In this document: positions 20,397 to 29,347 of the stretch, in pieces | Layout: each line of letters opens with the position of its first letter | Position numbering within the stretch: the stretch's first letter is position 1 | Assembly (NCBI RefSeq): GCF_900101525.1 | Contig: NZ_FMZD01000008.1 | Coordinates: 1 to 64,000 of the forward strand | Source: Marinilactibacillus psychrotolerans | Lineage (GTDB): Bacteria; Bacillota; Bacilli; Lactobacillales; Carnobacteriaceae_A | DNA length: 64,000 bases | Reading direction: 5' to 3' | Translations under genes and position numbers: made by a program | Notes under the pieces: generated by a model | Seen by the model: only the letters and a program-made list of their open reading frames with translations | Told to the model about the DNA's origin: nothing | The model's database searches: none

Positions 20397-20834
20397 ATGG
20401 CAGACCAACCAGTTTACACAACTTCATCCGTCAATACAGGTGGACGAAGTGGAGAAAGTCATACTCCAGATCGTTCATATGAAGTTAACATCGACACACC
20501 TACAGAAATGGGTGGAAAAGGTAATGGTACCAACCCTGAGCAACTCTTTGCACTAGGTTACAGCGCTTGTTATCACTCTGCACTAGATCACTACAAACGT
20601 GAAGAAAAAATCAAAAACAAGTCTCAAGTAACGTTAACCGTTCACTTACTCAAAGATCCTAGTGATGGTGGATTCAAGCTTGGTGTAGAAATCGAAGTTG
20701 GAATCGAAGACATGAGTGAATCTGAAGTTGAAGAATTAGCAAAAAAAGCACATCAATACTGCCCATATTCTAAAGCTACCATGGGAAATATCGATGTATC
20801 AGTCAGCGCAGTACCTTATGTAGAAGGTAAATAA
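20397..20834 (+). CDS. ohr: Organic hydroperoxide resistance peroxiredoxin Ohr
   Basis: A 145-residue OsmC/Ohr protein. The two redox cysteines are in GYSACYHSAL and HQYCPYSKAT, and Arg/Glu partners are present. It reduces organic and lipid hydroperoxides in the cytoplasm, typically recycled by lipoylated proteins, consistent with a lipoyl-metabolism gene nearby (lipL). No OhrR regulator is adjacent. Monocistronic, with its own terminator. Confidence 0.93.
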   Translation: MADQPVYTTSSVNTGGRSGESHTPDRSYEVNIDTPTEMGGKGNGTNPEQLFALGYSACYHSALDHYKREEKIKNKSQVTLTVHLLKDPSDGGFKLGVEIEVGIEDMSESEVEELAKKAHQYCPYSKATMGNIDVSVSAVPYVEGK

Positions 20835-20849
20835 TCTTATAGATTGACT

Positions 20850-20884
20850 AAGACTAGGTGAAAAAATTGCCTAGTCTTTTTTTG
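20850..20884 (+). terminator. Terminator of ohr
   Basis: Stem AAGACTAGG/CCTAGTCTT with an 11-base loop and a T7 tail. Confidence 0.88.
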
Positions 20885-20900
20885 TTTTTATTTATCCCTC

Positions 20901-20948
20901 TTGACTAAGGGAAAGTATGTTCCTATAATTAAAAAGAACTTACTTTCC
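20901..20948 (+). promoter_or_regulatory. uvrX promoter with two LexA/DinR-like boxes
   Basis: -35 TTGACT (20901-20906), 17-bp spacer, consensus -10 TATAAT (20924-20929). GGAAAGTATGTTCC (20910-20923) fills the spacer and GAACTTACTTTC (20936-20947) lies just downstream; each matches the DinR core GAAC-N4-GTTC with one core mismatch, and the two form a 13-base inverted repeat. This suggests SOS control. Confidence 0.6.
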
Positions 20949-20965
20949 TCAAAGGAGCAATCACT

Positions 20966-22261
20966 ATGATCCAGAGAATGGATTATACCCATGAGCCAAG
21001 ACGCAATATCTTATGTATCGATGTAAAATCATTTTTTGCTTCCGTTGAAGCAGCCGAACGGAATTTACATCCGCTTGAAGCTTATATTGCAGTAGTCAGT
21101 AAGCCCGAAAATAATGGGGGACTGGTTCTAGCTTCTTCTCCTATGGTCAAACAAACTTACGGCATTAAAACTGGTTCTCGGGTTTACGATATTCCAGCAC
21201 GCTCAAAAATTCAGATTGTAGAACCAAGAATGGCCTTTTATTTAAAGAAAAATATTGAAATTCTTACTATTTTTAAACAATTCGTTTCAAACGATGACTT
21301 GTTAGTCTATAGTATCGACGAATCTTTTCTGGATATTACACATTCTCACAAACTCTTTGGAACAGCTGAGGAAATTGCCAAAAAAATTCAGTATTTAATC
21401 TGGAAAAAATTAAATTTAGTGGTTACAGTGGGCATTGGAGATAACCCTCTACTAGCAAAACTTGCTTTAGATCATGAAGCAAAACACAATAAAACAAAAA
21501 ATTTTATTGCAGATTGGCGCTATGAAACAGTTGAAAACACTCTTTGGAAGATTCATCCTATGACTGAATTCTGGGGAATTGGTTCGAGAACTGAAGCACG
21601 CTTGCTGCGAATGGGTATCTCTTCTATTTATGAATTATCACAGTTTGATGTTCGTGTATTGAAGAAAAAAATTGGTATAATCGGCGAACAGCTTTTTTAT
21701 CATGCTCACGGCATTGACCGAACTCGTTTATCAGAAACTTTTGTACCTAAATCAACTTCTTATAGTAAGAATCAGATATTGAATCGGGACTATCTTGATA
21801 AACATGAAATAGAGATTGTCATCAGAGAGATGGCTGAAGAAAATGCTATGAGACTACGTCGACATTGTGTAACTACGAGTCTAGTAAAATTGACATTAGG
21901 CTATTCCAAGTATGTTGAAGATAAAGGCTTTAGTCATCAGATGTTAGTGGAAGCAACCGATTCTTCCCGAGAATTGATTGCTTCTTTGATCTTGTTATTT
22001 GAACGTCACTATACTTATCAGCCTGTACGAATCATCAATGTCACTTACGGTGATATAAGACCAAAACAGGCTTTACAGTTAAACTTATTTGAACAACCGC
22101 AGAATTCAATTCATCGAGAAGAATTGGATAAGACAATTGATCATATCCGTCAAAGATATGGCTACACTTCCCTATTGCATGCTAGCAGTTTGGTTCGTGG
22201 AGGAATGGCCATTCAGCGCGCAAAACTACTAGGTGGACATCGTTCTGGTATACAAAAGTAA
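20966..22261 (+). CDS. uvrX: Y-family DNA polymerase, UvrX/YqjW (UmuC-like)
   Basis: A 431-residue translesion polymerase. ILCIDVKSFFASVEAAE and YSIDESFLDIT hold the catalytic acidic residues; VTVGIGDNPLLAKLALDHEAK and the helix-hairpin-helix region WGIGSRTEARL follow, and QLNLFEQP resembles a beta-clamp-binding QLxLF motif near residue 373. It is closer to plasmid-type UvrX/ImpB than to DinB. The upstream DinR-like boxes fit damage induction. No UmuD-like partner is nearby. Confidence 0.92.
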   Translation: MIQRMDYTHEPRRNILCIDVKSFFASVEAAERNLHPLEAYIAVVSKPENNGGLVLASSPMVKQTYGIKTGSRVYDIPARSKIQIVEPRMAFYLKKNIEILTIFKQFVSNDDLLVYSIDESFLDITHSHKLFGTAEEIAKKIQYLIWKKLNLVVTVGIGDNPLLAKLALDHEAKHNKTKNFIADWRYETVENTLWKIHPMTEFWGIGSRTEARLLRMGISSIYELSQFDVRVLKKKIGIIGEQLFYHAHGIDRTRLSETFVPKSTSYSKNQILNRDYLDKHEIEIVIREMAEENAMRLRRHCVTTSLVKLTLGYSKYVEDKGFSHQMLVEATDSSRELIASLILLFERHYTYQPVRIINVTYGDIRPKQALQLNLFEQPQNSIHREELDKTIDHIRQRYGYTSLLHASSLVRGGMAIQRAKLLGGHRSGIQK

Positions 22262-22265
22262 AAAA

Positions 22266-22330
22266 ATCTATAAAAAATGTGCTCAGTTCGGAAATAGCGA
22301 ATCAATCGCTTTTCAAACTAAGCACAACTT
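22266..22330 (-). terminator. Long imperfect terminator hairpin between uvrX and folT
   Basis: On the minus strand, TGTGCTTAGTTTGAAAAGCGA pairs imperfectly, with wobbles, with the downstream arm ending AACTGAGCACA, then TTTTTTA. It best fits the folT transcript. Confidence 0.65.
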
Positions 22331-22345
22331 TCATTTTCTCTATTA

Positions 22346-22921
22346 CTATTTTCTAGCTGTTGAATATTTCTGATAAACACTTCTCAACTGTTTATTATTC
22401 ACTAAAAACCAAATCGTCAAAATACGCACAACTATAGTGACTGCATTTTGGACTAGTCGCGGTGGCAAAATAACAGCGATTGGATTTTCTGTAAGAATCG
22501 AGATCCAGAATGTATTAAGAGTAAGATTAATAAATATGGCTATAAATGTTTCCACAGCCACCACTCTCCACCATTGAATCTCCTTTTTATGAAGAAACAC
22601 GCCATAAGCTATTCCGCCCAATAGAGCAGAAAGAGTAAATCCTGGGAAAAATCCCCCAGCTCCTCCACCAACCATAAACGCTAGAATATCTGCTAAAGCT
22701 GCTGATACGCCCGCAATAAACGGTCCAAATAATATTCCAATCAAAGCAATCGGCAAATAAGAAAAAGTAATTCTTACAATTGGTGTACTGACGCCTACTC
22801 TGATTAATGCCAGGTTCATCGCAATAAGCACACCCACTATAGCTAACTCTTTTGTTCCTAATTTCCAATTCGCCTTATGATCTCTATTTTTATATATATT
22901 AGTGTTCTGATTATTTGTCAT
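22346..22921 (-). CDS. folT: Folate ECF transporter S component FolT
   Basis: A 191-residue membrane protein with about five or six hydrophobic segments after a hydrophilic N-terminus of some 20 residues. RITFSYLPIALIGILFGP is characteristic of FolT; the GGGAGGFFPGFTLSALLGG segment is also typical. It binds folates with high affinity and works with the shared EcfAAT module. A THF riboswitch precedes it, which strongly supports folate as substrate. It follows the one-carbon operon on the same strand. Confidence 0.92.
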   Translation of the reverse strand: MTNNQNTNIYKNRDHKANWKLGTKELAIVGVLIAMNLALIRVGVSTPIVRITFSYLPIALIGILFGPFIAGVSAALADILAFMVGGGAGGFFPGFTLSALLGGIAYGVFLHKKEIQWWRVVAVETFIAIFINLTLNTFWISILTENPIAVILPPRLVQNAVTIVVRILTIWFLVNNKQLRSVYQKYSTARK

Positions 22922-23044
22922 TCGAAGATCTCCTTTAATTTTAATTGCGTACCGTATGAATTAAGATACAGTTTCTACCTGTTTATTATTTAAATTCAGG
23001 TAAATTCAATTAAAGAGTCCTCGCTAAAAAACTATTAAAGCTTT

Positions 23045-23140
23045 CAAGCGGATGCAGAGAGGAGTCGCAAAACATAACTGTTTTTTCGTCTGAGGGCAAC
23101 ATCCCATCCACTCAGCACTTAACGCTCGCCTCTTACTCTT
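23045..23140 (-). promoter_or_regulatory. Tetrahydrofolate (THF) riboswitch upstream of folT
   Basis: Minus strand contains the conserved THF aptamer blocks in order: GCGUUAAGUG, GGAUGGGAUGU and GCAUCCGCU, enclosed by AGAGUAAGAGG and CCUCUCU stem parts. It should bind THF and lower expression of folT. The expression platform lies in the roughly 120 nt up to the folT start and was not resolved. Confidence 0.88.
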
Positions 23141-23183
23141 TTGTATTCTAGTTTATACGTAGGTCAGATTATAATGTAGCTAT

Positions 23184-23768
23184 TCATTCTTTTTGTTCCG
23201 TTACAGCTGTTGAGAAAATGCCCCTTTCTGTAATTAAATAGTCCACTGGCACATCATGAGTCTCAATTGGAATTTTTGCTACTATTTGTTTTGAATGCAG
23301 CAGTGACAATGTCGGATTAAGATAATCCCTTAAAAAGCGATCGTAATACCCTCCACCAAATCCTATTCTATATCCTTTTTTTGTAAATGCAACACCTGGA
23401 ACTAGCATTAATTCAATATCTTCTTTGTGAATTCGTTTTGTTTGTTCCACAATGGGTTCCTTTATATCAAAATATCCTACTTTCACTTGACTAAACTGTT
23501 CAATTTGGTAGAAATGCAATTCTCTAGAAGCATGTATAGATCGTGGAACACTAACCTTTTTACCTTCTTGCCAAGCCCTTTTTATGATCGGCATTGTACT
23601 CCATTCAAAACCTTTAGATAACGTTATCCCGATTAAATTTGCTTTTTTCCAAAACTTTGAGGCAAACAAATTTGTATAGAATGTTTGTTCAATTGATTTT
23701 TTTTCAGTTTCTGAAAAGGATTGAAGCATTAAAATAACTTCATTTCGGATTTTTTCTTTCTCTATCAT
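23184..23768 (-). CDS. fau: 5-formyltetrahydrofolate cyclo-ligase
   Basis: A 194-residue MTHFS/YqgN-family protein that converts 5-formyl-THF to 5,10-methenyl-THF with ATP. RIGFGGGYYDRFL is the diagnostic nucleotide-binding motif, with VPGVAFTKKGYR before it. It is 14 nt downstream of folD and ends the fhs-fchA-folD-fau unit. Confidence 0.93.
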   Translation of the reverse strand: MIEKEKIRNEVILMLQSFSETEKKSIEQTFYTNLFASKFWKKANLIGITLSKGFEWSTMPIIKRAWQEGKKVSVPRSIHASRELHFYQIEQFSQVKVGYFDIKEPIVEQTKRIHKEDIELMLVPGVAFTKKGYRIGFGGGYYDRFLRDYLNPTLSLLHSKQIVAKIPIETHDVPVDYLITERGIFSTAVTEQKE

Positions 23769-23781
23769 ATGTTCTGCCTTT

Positions 23782-24645
23782 CTAGTTGTTTTTCCGCTCT
23801 GTTACAAATGTCCAAGCAGCTTTGACTACTTGTTCTGCAAGTACAGCTGTGGTTATCGGGCCAACTCCACCTGGAACGGGAGTAATTGCCGCTGCTTTTT
23901 GCTCAACTTTATCATACTGGACATCTCCACAAATTTCACCATCGCGCTCTCCATATCCCACGTCTATAACAATAGCTTCCTCCTTAATGTGTTCAGAGGT
24001 TATTAAGTGAACCGATCCCGTTGCAGATATAACAATATCTGCTTTCCTTGTGTACATTTTCAAATCTTTTGTATGTACATGACAGTTCGATACAGTTGCT
24101 TCTGCATTCAATAATAAAATGGTCAGAGGTTTTCCAACTATCGGACTGCTTCCTATTACACAAACATCGGCTCCTTTTAACTCTATGTTATAAAATTCCA
24201 ATAACTCCATTACTGCTTTTGGAGTACTTGGCCATAATCCAGTCAAATTATTTTCCACTAGTTTTCCAAGGTTACTTGGTGTCAAGCCATCTATATCTTT
24301 TTCTGGATCAATACGCTCAGCAATTTCATTTCTAGAAATTCCTTCTGGAAGGGGCTGCATGACAAGAATGCCATGTATATTTTGATCTTCATTCAGTTCA
24401 TCAATAGCAGAAAAGAGAGCATCATGTGCTGTATCTGTTGAAAAAGTAAGAGAAGATACTTCGATTCCAACTTGATTCATTACTTTAATTGCAGCTGATT
24501 CATAAGCTATAGAAGAATCGTCATCTCCAATGCGAACAATTGCTAGTGCAGGTGTACATTGAATGGATTTCAAATCCTGTACCACTTGCTCTGTCTGCTT
24601 ATTGAGTTTTTCTGCTACTGGTTTACCTTGTAATACTTTTACCAT
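23782..24645 (-). CDS. folD: Bifunctional methylene-THF dehydrogenase/methenyl-THF cyclohydrolase FolD
   Basis: A 287-residue enzyme interconverting 5,10-methylene-, methenyl- and 10-formyl-THF. Motifs: YESAAIKVMNQVGI (catalytic region; the usual YxxxK is YESAAIK), DKDIDGL-type sequence EKDIDGLTPSN, VIGSSPIVGKP for NADP binding and TPVPGGVGPITTA. The stop overlaps the fchA start region by one base, implying translational coupling. Confidence 0.95.
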   Translation of the reverse strand: MVKVLQGKPVAEKLNKQTEQVVQDLKSIQCTPALAIVRIGDDDSSIAYESAAIKVMNQVGIEVSSLTFSTDTAHDALFSAIDELNEDQNIHGILVMQPLPEGISRNEIAERIDPEKDIDGLTPSNLGKLVENNLTGLWPSTPKAVMELLEFYNIELKGADVCVIGSSPIVGKPLTILLLNAEATVSNCHVHTKDLKMYTRKADIVISATGSVHLITSEHIKEEAIVIDVGYGERDGEICGDVQYDKVEQKAAAITPVPGGVGPITTAVLAEQVVKAAWTFVTERKNN

Positions 24646-25310
24646 TATTTCACTCCTCTTTCACCTAATACTGGCCACTTTTTATGCACAAGATAATATT
24701 TAGTATCCGCATAAATTTGATCTGCCTTTACCTCTCCCTGAACGAGATAAGCATTTCCGAGGCCCTCTAATTCTAGCTTGATTGATTCATTTTTTATAAA
24801 ATCAGTATTAACTAGCACATTAAGATAAGCTGATTGCAATGTTGTTTTCGCAAACAATATCCCCACCGCAATATCATTAACAATGGAACCTTTAATGTCG
24901 ATTTTTCTCAATTCTTTGTATAAATCAATTAACTTTAATGTTTCTTTCATCATTTCTAACGGGGGCTGTACCGCTCCTTTCAATCCTGACTCAATTGCTT
25001 CTTGACGATTTCTGTTTTGCTCATCTGTTTCTTTAGGTAACTTATAAGCTTTTGAGACTGGTTCAAAAGCCATCGCATCTTCTTCACTTAGTACTTCAAA
25101 ACGAGCACGAATTTTTTTCGCTTCTCTCAAAATTTCTTCTAAATCATTTTTATACGCTTGAAAATTTTTTTTATCTTTTTGAATATCCGAGACCATATGA
25201 CTTAGCGCTGAGCTCATTGCTCCGATTATGGCCGTCGCACTACCTCCACCAGGTAATCCTTCTTTTGACTGCAATTGGTCAAGATAAGCAGTTATGGATT
25301 GCTCTATCAT
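24645..25310 (-). CDS. fchA: Cyclodeaminase/cyclohydrolase family protein (methenyl-THF cyclohydrolase FchA-like)
   Basis: A 221-residue helical protein of the formiminotransferase-cyclodeaminase C-domain/FchA family: LPGGGSATAIIGAMSSAL near residue 20 is the phosphate-binding glycine-rich loop. Paired with Fhs and FolD it probably hydrolyses methenyl-THF to 10-formyl-THF. Activity overlaps with FolD, so two cyclohydrolases appear in one operon. The start at 25310 has GAGGG 8 bases upstream; an ATG 15 bases earlier is less well placed. Confidence 0.85.
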   Translation of the reverse strand: MIEQSITAYLDQLQSKEGLPGGGSATAIIGAMSSALSHMVSDIQKDKKNFQAYKNDLEEILREAKKIRARFEVLSEEDAMAFEPVSKAYKLPKETDEQNRNRQEAIESGLKGAVQPPLEMMKETLKLIDLYKELRKIDIKGSIVNDIAVGILFAKTTLQSAYLNVLVNTDFIKNESIKLELEGLGNAYLVQGEVKADQIYADTKYYLVHKKWPVLGERGVK

Positions 25311-25329
25311 CTTACATACCCTCATTTCG

Positions 25330-26991
25330 TTAAAATAGCCCTGTTATTTTTCCTTCTCTACTAATATCTATTTGTTCAGCAGCTGGTTTTTTAGGTAAAC
25401 CCGGCATCCGCATAATATTCCCTGTCAACACCACTATAAATCCTGCTCCTGCAGAAATAGATAGTTCTCTAATATTTACCTCGAAGTCTTTTGGGCGTCC
25501 TATTTTCGCTGCCTGATCCGATAAAGAGTACTGTGTTTTAGCCATACAAACTGGGAGATTTCCATACCCTAACGCTGTTAGCTTAGCGGCTGTTTTCCTG
25601 GCTTTACTTGTCCATTCAGTGCCAGATCCACCATAAATTTTTTGAACAATCTTTTCGATTTTTTCTTCAATTGTATCACTTAGATCATAAGCAAAGGTCA
25701 ACTGAGAAGGGCGCTCGCAAATTGCTGCTACTTTTTCAGCTAAAGCTACTCCCCCTTCGCTTCCTTTTTCCCAAACATCAGACTGGATAACTGAAATATT
25801 TTTTTCAAAACAAGTATCTTTAAGAAGTCTTAGCTCCTGTTCTGTATCTTTTGGAAAAGTATTGATTGCAACCACAGCATTCAATCCAAAAACATTTTCA
25901 ATATTTTCTACATGTTTAAGCAAATTAGGTATTCCTTTTTCTAATGCTTCTAAATTTTCTTCATTTAAATCTTGTTTTGATACACCGCCATGCATTTTGA
26001 GCGCTCTAACTGTAGCCACAATCACTACAGCGTTTGGTTTTAATCCGCCCATTCTACATTTGATATCTAAAAACTTTTCTGCCCCCAAATCAGCCCCGAA
26101 ACCTGCTTCTGTAACCACGTAATCAGCATGTGCTAGTGCTGTTTTTGTAGCTAACAAACTATTACACCCATGCGCAATATTAGCAAAGGGACCTCCATGA
26201 ACAAACACAGGGGTATTCTCTAATGTCTGAACCAGATTTGGTTTTAATGCATCCTTTAAAAGAGCTGCTACTGCTCCTTCTGCTTTAAGATCTCCAATTG
26301 AAACAGGATTATTATCGAATGTATAACCCACTATACAGTTACGAAGCTTCTGCTTCATCTCATCAATCGAATTAGATAGACAAAGAACAGCCATGACTTC
26401 TGAAGCCACAGTTATATCAAATCCATCTTCTCTAGGCATGCCGTTAGCCTGTGCGCCGATTCCACTAATTACCGAACGTAATTGACGATCATTCATATCA
26501 ATGGCCCTTCTCCAAGTAACACGTCTAGGATCTATTTTCAATTCGTTTCCTTGGTATATATGATTATCGACCATCGCCGCTACTAAATTGTTTGCTGCTC
26601 CAATTGCATGAATATCTCCAGTAAAGTGTAAATTCAAATCTTCCATTGGTACAACTTGAGCATATCCTCCCCCTGCAGCTCCACCTTTCAATCCAAAAAC
26701 CGGTCCTAAAGAGGGCTCCCGTAAAGCAATTGCAGTTTTCTTACCAATTTTTTGCAAGGCATCTCCTAGACCTACAGATGTAGTGGTTTTCCCTTCTCCT
26801 GCTGGAGTTGGATTAATAGCTGTAACCAAAATCAGTTTCCCTTTTGGTTCACTTGATTTTTTATCTATCGTGACTTTTGCTTTATACTTCCCAAAATGTT
26901 CCAGCTTATTTTCTGAAATCCCTATTTTTGCTGCAATTTTTTCAATTAACATCATTTTTGAAGATTGTGCAATTTCGATATCAGTTTCCAT
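25330..26991 (-). CDS. fhs: Formate--tetrahydrofolate ligase
   Basis: A 553-residue enzyme making 10-formyl-THF from formate, THF and ATP. The ATP-binding region reads [39 protein letters not shown] and [16 protein letters not shown] are Fhs signatures. First gene of the one-carbon operon; SD GGAGGAG is just upstream. CGAAC-type inverted boxes upstream match those before purC, suggesting PurR control. Confidence 0.97.
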   Translation of the reverse strand: METDIEIAQSSKMMLIEKIAAKIGISENKLEHFGKYKAKVTIDKKSSEPKGKLILVTAINPTPAGEGKTTTSVGLGDALQKIGKKTAIALREPSLGPVFGLKGGAAGGGYAQVVPMEDLNLHFTGDIHAIGAANNLVAAMVDNHIYQGNELKIDPRRVTWRRAIDMNDRQLRSVISGIGAQANGMPREDGFDITVASEVMAVLCLSNSIDEMKQKLRNCIVGYTFDNNPVSIGDLKAEGAVAALLKDALKPNLVQTLENTPVFVHGGPFANIAHGCNSLLATKTALAHADYVVTEAGFGADLGAEKFLDIKCRMGGLKPNAVVIVATVRALKMHGGVSKQDLNEENLEALEKGIPNLLKHVENIENVFGLNAVVAINTFPKDTEQELRLLKDTCFEKNISVIQSDVWEKGSEGGVALAEKVAAICERPSQLTFAYDLSDTIEEKIEKIVQKIYGGSGTEWTSKARKTAAKLTALGYGNLPVCMAKTQYSLSDQAAKIGRPKDFEVNIRELSISAGAGFIVVLTGNIMRMPGLPKKPAAEQIDISREGKITGLF

Positions 26992-27039
26992 TTATTCTCC
27001 TCCATTTATAAAACGAATATAAACATACTTTAAAGTTTT

Positions 27040-27114
27040 TATCGTTCGTTATTTTAATATTATGTAAATGATAAGCAGTCAAAACTAGTATAACACACTC
27101 ATAGACGAACGAAA
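27040..27114 (-). promoter_or_regulatory. PurBox-like inverted pair upstream of fhs
   Basis: GTTCG at 27044-27048 (minus-strand box AATAACGAACG) and CGAAC at 27106-27110 (GACGAACGAAAT) are inverted and 57 bp apart. The same layout with 58 bp occurs upstream of purC. Each box resembles the Lactococcus PurBox consensus AWWWCCGAACWWT, with mismatches. Confidence 0.45.
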
Positions 27115-27260
27115 TCAAAAATACAACTTCTTTAGAATTTTATTTTTCAATCAATTTTCAAGTTTTTTTGAAACTTATTTACTTTTTCCCATTTTATCAA
27201 TCGACATTCTTGCTTTTATTTCGTAAAATAAAAATAGTTAGTATAAAAGGAGGACATAAC

Positions 27261-27482
27261 TTGAAAATTTTAGATAGAGCTGCGCTAGCCATTCTGATAC
27301 TAGGAGGTATACATTTACTGCTTATTGGATTGATTGGATTCAATATTGTAGAATATGTACTTGGCAGCCCAGAAGAATGGGGCACGCGCATTGTTTATAT
27401 CCTCATTGGATTAAGTTCCTTATGGTGCTTCAAGTACTTCTCTTTTACTCCTAGAGGTGGAAGCAGACTGAAAGACAGGTAA
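27261..27482 (+). CDS. DUF378 family small membrane protein
   Basis: Seventy-three residues with two transmembrane segments; LKILDRAALAILILGGIH and RIVYILIGLSSLW match the DUF378 (YuzA-like) pattern, although the usual NWGLIG is HLLLIG here. Function unknown. The TTG start has AAAGGAGG 7 bases upstream; an upstream ATG at 27168 lacks an SD. Followed by a terminator. Confidence 0.8.
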   Translation: MKILDRAALAILILGGIHLLLIGLIGFNIVEYVLGSPEEWGTRIVYILIGLSSLWCFKYFSFTPRGGSRLKDR

Positions 27483-27533
27483 CCTTATTGATCGTCTGAA
27501 GTAACAAGGGATTTATATAAACATAAATAAAAA

Positions 27534-27572
27534 GTCGAGTTACTATATTTTTTATAATAACTCGCTTTTTTA
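27534..27572 (+). terminator. Terminator of the DUF378 gene
   Basis: CGAGTTA/TAACTCG stem with an A/T-rich loop that pairs further, then a T6 run. Confidence 0.75.
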
Positions 27573-27661
27573 TTTAATCTCATTTACGTTATCTACATTT
27601 TATTTCCAATAAGGATGGACAATAAAATAATTAAAAATACTATAATTTCTATATTACCTTA

Positions 27662-27871
27662 TTATGATAAAATAATGCCTGCCAGTATAAGAAGTAGGCC
27701 AGCAATCAGTGCTGCTAAACTACCAAATACTGATATTGCTAAATACCACGCTACGTACTTCTCTTCTTTATTTGCTGGTGTAGCTCCATTCTTATTCAGC
27801 TTTTTAGGATACCTGAGCGATACGCCTCCATAAACTAACAGTAGTACGCCAATTACAATTAATAGCTCCAT
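27662..27871 (-). CDS. Small two-TM membrane protein, unknown function
   Basis: Sixty-nine residues: an N-terminal hydrophobic helix (residues 2-17), a basic loop (RYPKKLNKNGATPANKEEKY), and a second hydrophobic stretch (42-68). AAAGGG lies 6 bases before the ATG. I do not recognise the family. It sits 43 nt downstream of mgsA on the same strand and may be co-transcribed. Confidence 0.6.
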   Translation of the reverse strand: MELLIVIGVLLLVYGGVSLRYPKKLNKNGATPANKEEKYVAWYLAISVFGSLAALIAGLLLILAGIILS

Positions 27872-27914
27872 TAAATTCCCTTTCTTATTTGTTCTACTCT
27901 TTTTTATCTATTTA

Positions 27915-28340
27915 TTAAAAAGGTAACTCCTCTCTACCTTTTCCACGATAGAAATCTCGCCATTCATAGAACCCTGCATCTAATCCTCTTAATAAAACTT
28001 CTGCCGTTCCCACATTGGTAGCCAATGGAATTTCATAGACATCACTCAGTCTAAGCAAAGCAGAAATATCCGGTTCATGAGCCTGAGCAGTCAATGGATC
28101 TCTTATAAAAAGAACAAGATCCATCTTATTATCCGATATATACGCTCCTATCTGCTGGTCTCCTCCAAGTGGTCCTGATTTAAAACAATGAATATTTAAT
28201 CCCGTCTCGTCAGCAACTCGTTTTCCTGTGGTACCAGTGGCAAATAATTCATGTTTTTCTAAAATCGTTTTATATGCTGTCGCTAATTTTATAATCTCAT
28301 CTTTCTTTTTATCATGGGCAATCAAAGCAATTTTCATCAT
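27915..28340 (-). CDS. mgsA: Methylglyoxal synthase MgsA
   Basis: A 141-residue enzyme converting DHAP to methylglyoxal and phosphate, a bypass of lower glycolysis under phosphate stress. [31 protein letters not shown] and the catalytic Asp in [14 protein letters not shown] are all present. AGGAG lies 6 bases before the first of two adjacent ATGs. It is divergent from the PfpI/DJ-1-family gene; DJ-1 relatives include glyoxal-detoxifying enzymes, so the pairing may be functional. Confidence 0.95.
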   Translation of the reverse strand: MMKIALIAHDKKKDEIIKLATAYKTILEKHELFATGTTGKRVADETGLNIHCFKSGPLGGDQQIGAYISDNKMDLVLFIRDPLTAQAHEPDISALLRLSDVYEIPLATNVGTAEVLLRGLDAGFYEWRDFYRGKGREELPF

Positions 28341-28461
28341 GATTCACTCCTATATTAAAAAAATATCCAAACTTTTTCCTGATAAAATATTTCCTTTATA
28401 ATAACATACCTTGTAAGAGTGATTATACTGAAAAGGCATTTTTATCCTATAAGCATAAAAT

Positions 28462-28490
28462 TTGCTCGTGTACTTAACACGCGATACACT
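28462..28490 (+). promoter_or_regulatory. Promoter of the PfpI gene with a dyad in the spacer
   Basis: -35 TTGCTC (28462-28467) and -10 TACACT (28485-28490) with a 17-bp spacer. The spacer carries the perfect 5-bp dyad CGTGT-ACTTA-ACACG (28467-28481), a possible repressor site. Confidence 0.5.
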
Positions 28491-28521
28491 ATGTATAGAT
28501 AAAACAAGGAGGAATTCAATA

Positions 28522-29037
28522 ATGGGTAAAAAAGTAGCAACTGTTATAACAAAATTATTCGAAGATGTAGAATTCACCTCACCTAAAGAAGAATTAGAAA
28601 AAGCAGGACACGAAGTCGTTACTATCGGATTTAATGCTGGTGAAACAGTAGAAGGTAAAAAGGGAAAGGCTTCTGTAACGATTGATAAAAGTATTGATGA
28701 TGTCTCCCCAGAAGACTTTGATGCTTTATTGATTCCTGGTGGATTTTCTCCAGATCAATTAAGAAAAGATGAGCGCTTTTTAAATTTCACTCGTTCTTTT
28801 TCAAATAATAAAAAACCAATCTTCTCAATTTGTCATGGTCCACAATTATTGATCAATGCAGAAGTTGTAAAAGGAAAAGATATCACTTCAGTATCTCAAG
28901 TAGCAATCGATCTGAAAAATGCTGGAGCTAATTTCCATGACAAAGAAGTAGTCATTGATGATTCAGGGTTGATTTCTAGCCGTACCCCAGATGATCTACC
29001 AGCTTTTAACGAAGCAATGGTAAATGCATTACAATAA
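28522..29037 (+). CDS. DJ-1/PfpI family protein (general stress protein 18-like)
   Basis: A 171-residue class I glutamine-amidotransferase-fold protein. The nucleophile is in FSICHGPQLL and the acidic partner in LLIPGGFSPDQLR; it resembles B. subtilis YfkM/GSP18. Family members act as glyoxalases, deglycases or chaperones; the exact activity is debated. The start at 28522 has AAGGAGG upstream; the longer frame from 28462 overlaps the promoter. It lies opposite mgsA. Confidence 0.88.
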   Translation: MGKKVATVITKLFEDVEFTSPKEELEKAGHEVVTIGFNAGETVEGKKGKASVTIDKSIDDVSPEDFDALLIPGGFSPDQLRKDERFLNFTRSFSNNKKPIFSICHGPQLLINAEVVKGKDITSVSQVAIDLKNAGANFHDKEVVIDDSGLISSRTPDDLPAFNEAMVNALQ

Positions 29038-29312
29038 TTACGACTAGCTGAGTAAATTATTATTTTTCAATGCTAAAAGCTTAATAGTTTCTAAGGATAA
29101 CTTTGTCTTTTATTGGTAGAATACTCTTAGTGTAAAATTTAAAACACTTTTCTTTTCTCCCCCTAATATTGAATATATAAAGTGGCCCCCCACTTTATTT
29201 GATTCTTTTGAAAAGAAACTTATCTATAAAAGCTGAACTTTCTTTCTCCCCTGATTGAATTGCATAACAGCTTATTATAGAGACATAGAAGACTAAAGAA
29301 GTCTTATCCCCT
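29038..29312 (+). ncRNA. Candidate 3'UTR or small RNA with C-rich hairpin loop
   Basis: No gene fits here. Contains a 9-bp perfect hairpin ATAAAGTGG/CCACTTTAT with a CCCC loop (29177-29198), three unpaired UCCCC stretches (near 29159, 29249, 29307) and a second hairpin AAGACT/AGTCTT, ended by the 29313 terminator. C-rich loops of this type pair with SD sequences in Firmicute sRNAs. The boundaries and promoter are unclear. Confidence 0.3.
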
Positions 29313-29347
29313 AAATCGTCTTTCCACAGTGGAAAGGCGATTTTTTT
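29313..29347 (+). terminator. Rho-independent terminator
   Basis: A 14-bp stem AAATCGTCTTTCCA/TGGAAAGGCGATTT with one wobble, a 3-base loop and seven T. It lies 275 bases past the PfpI gene, so it may end a separate transcript. Confidence 0.85.
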
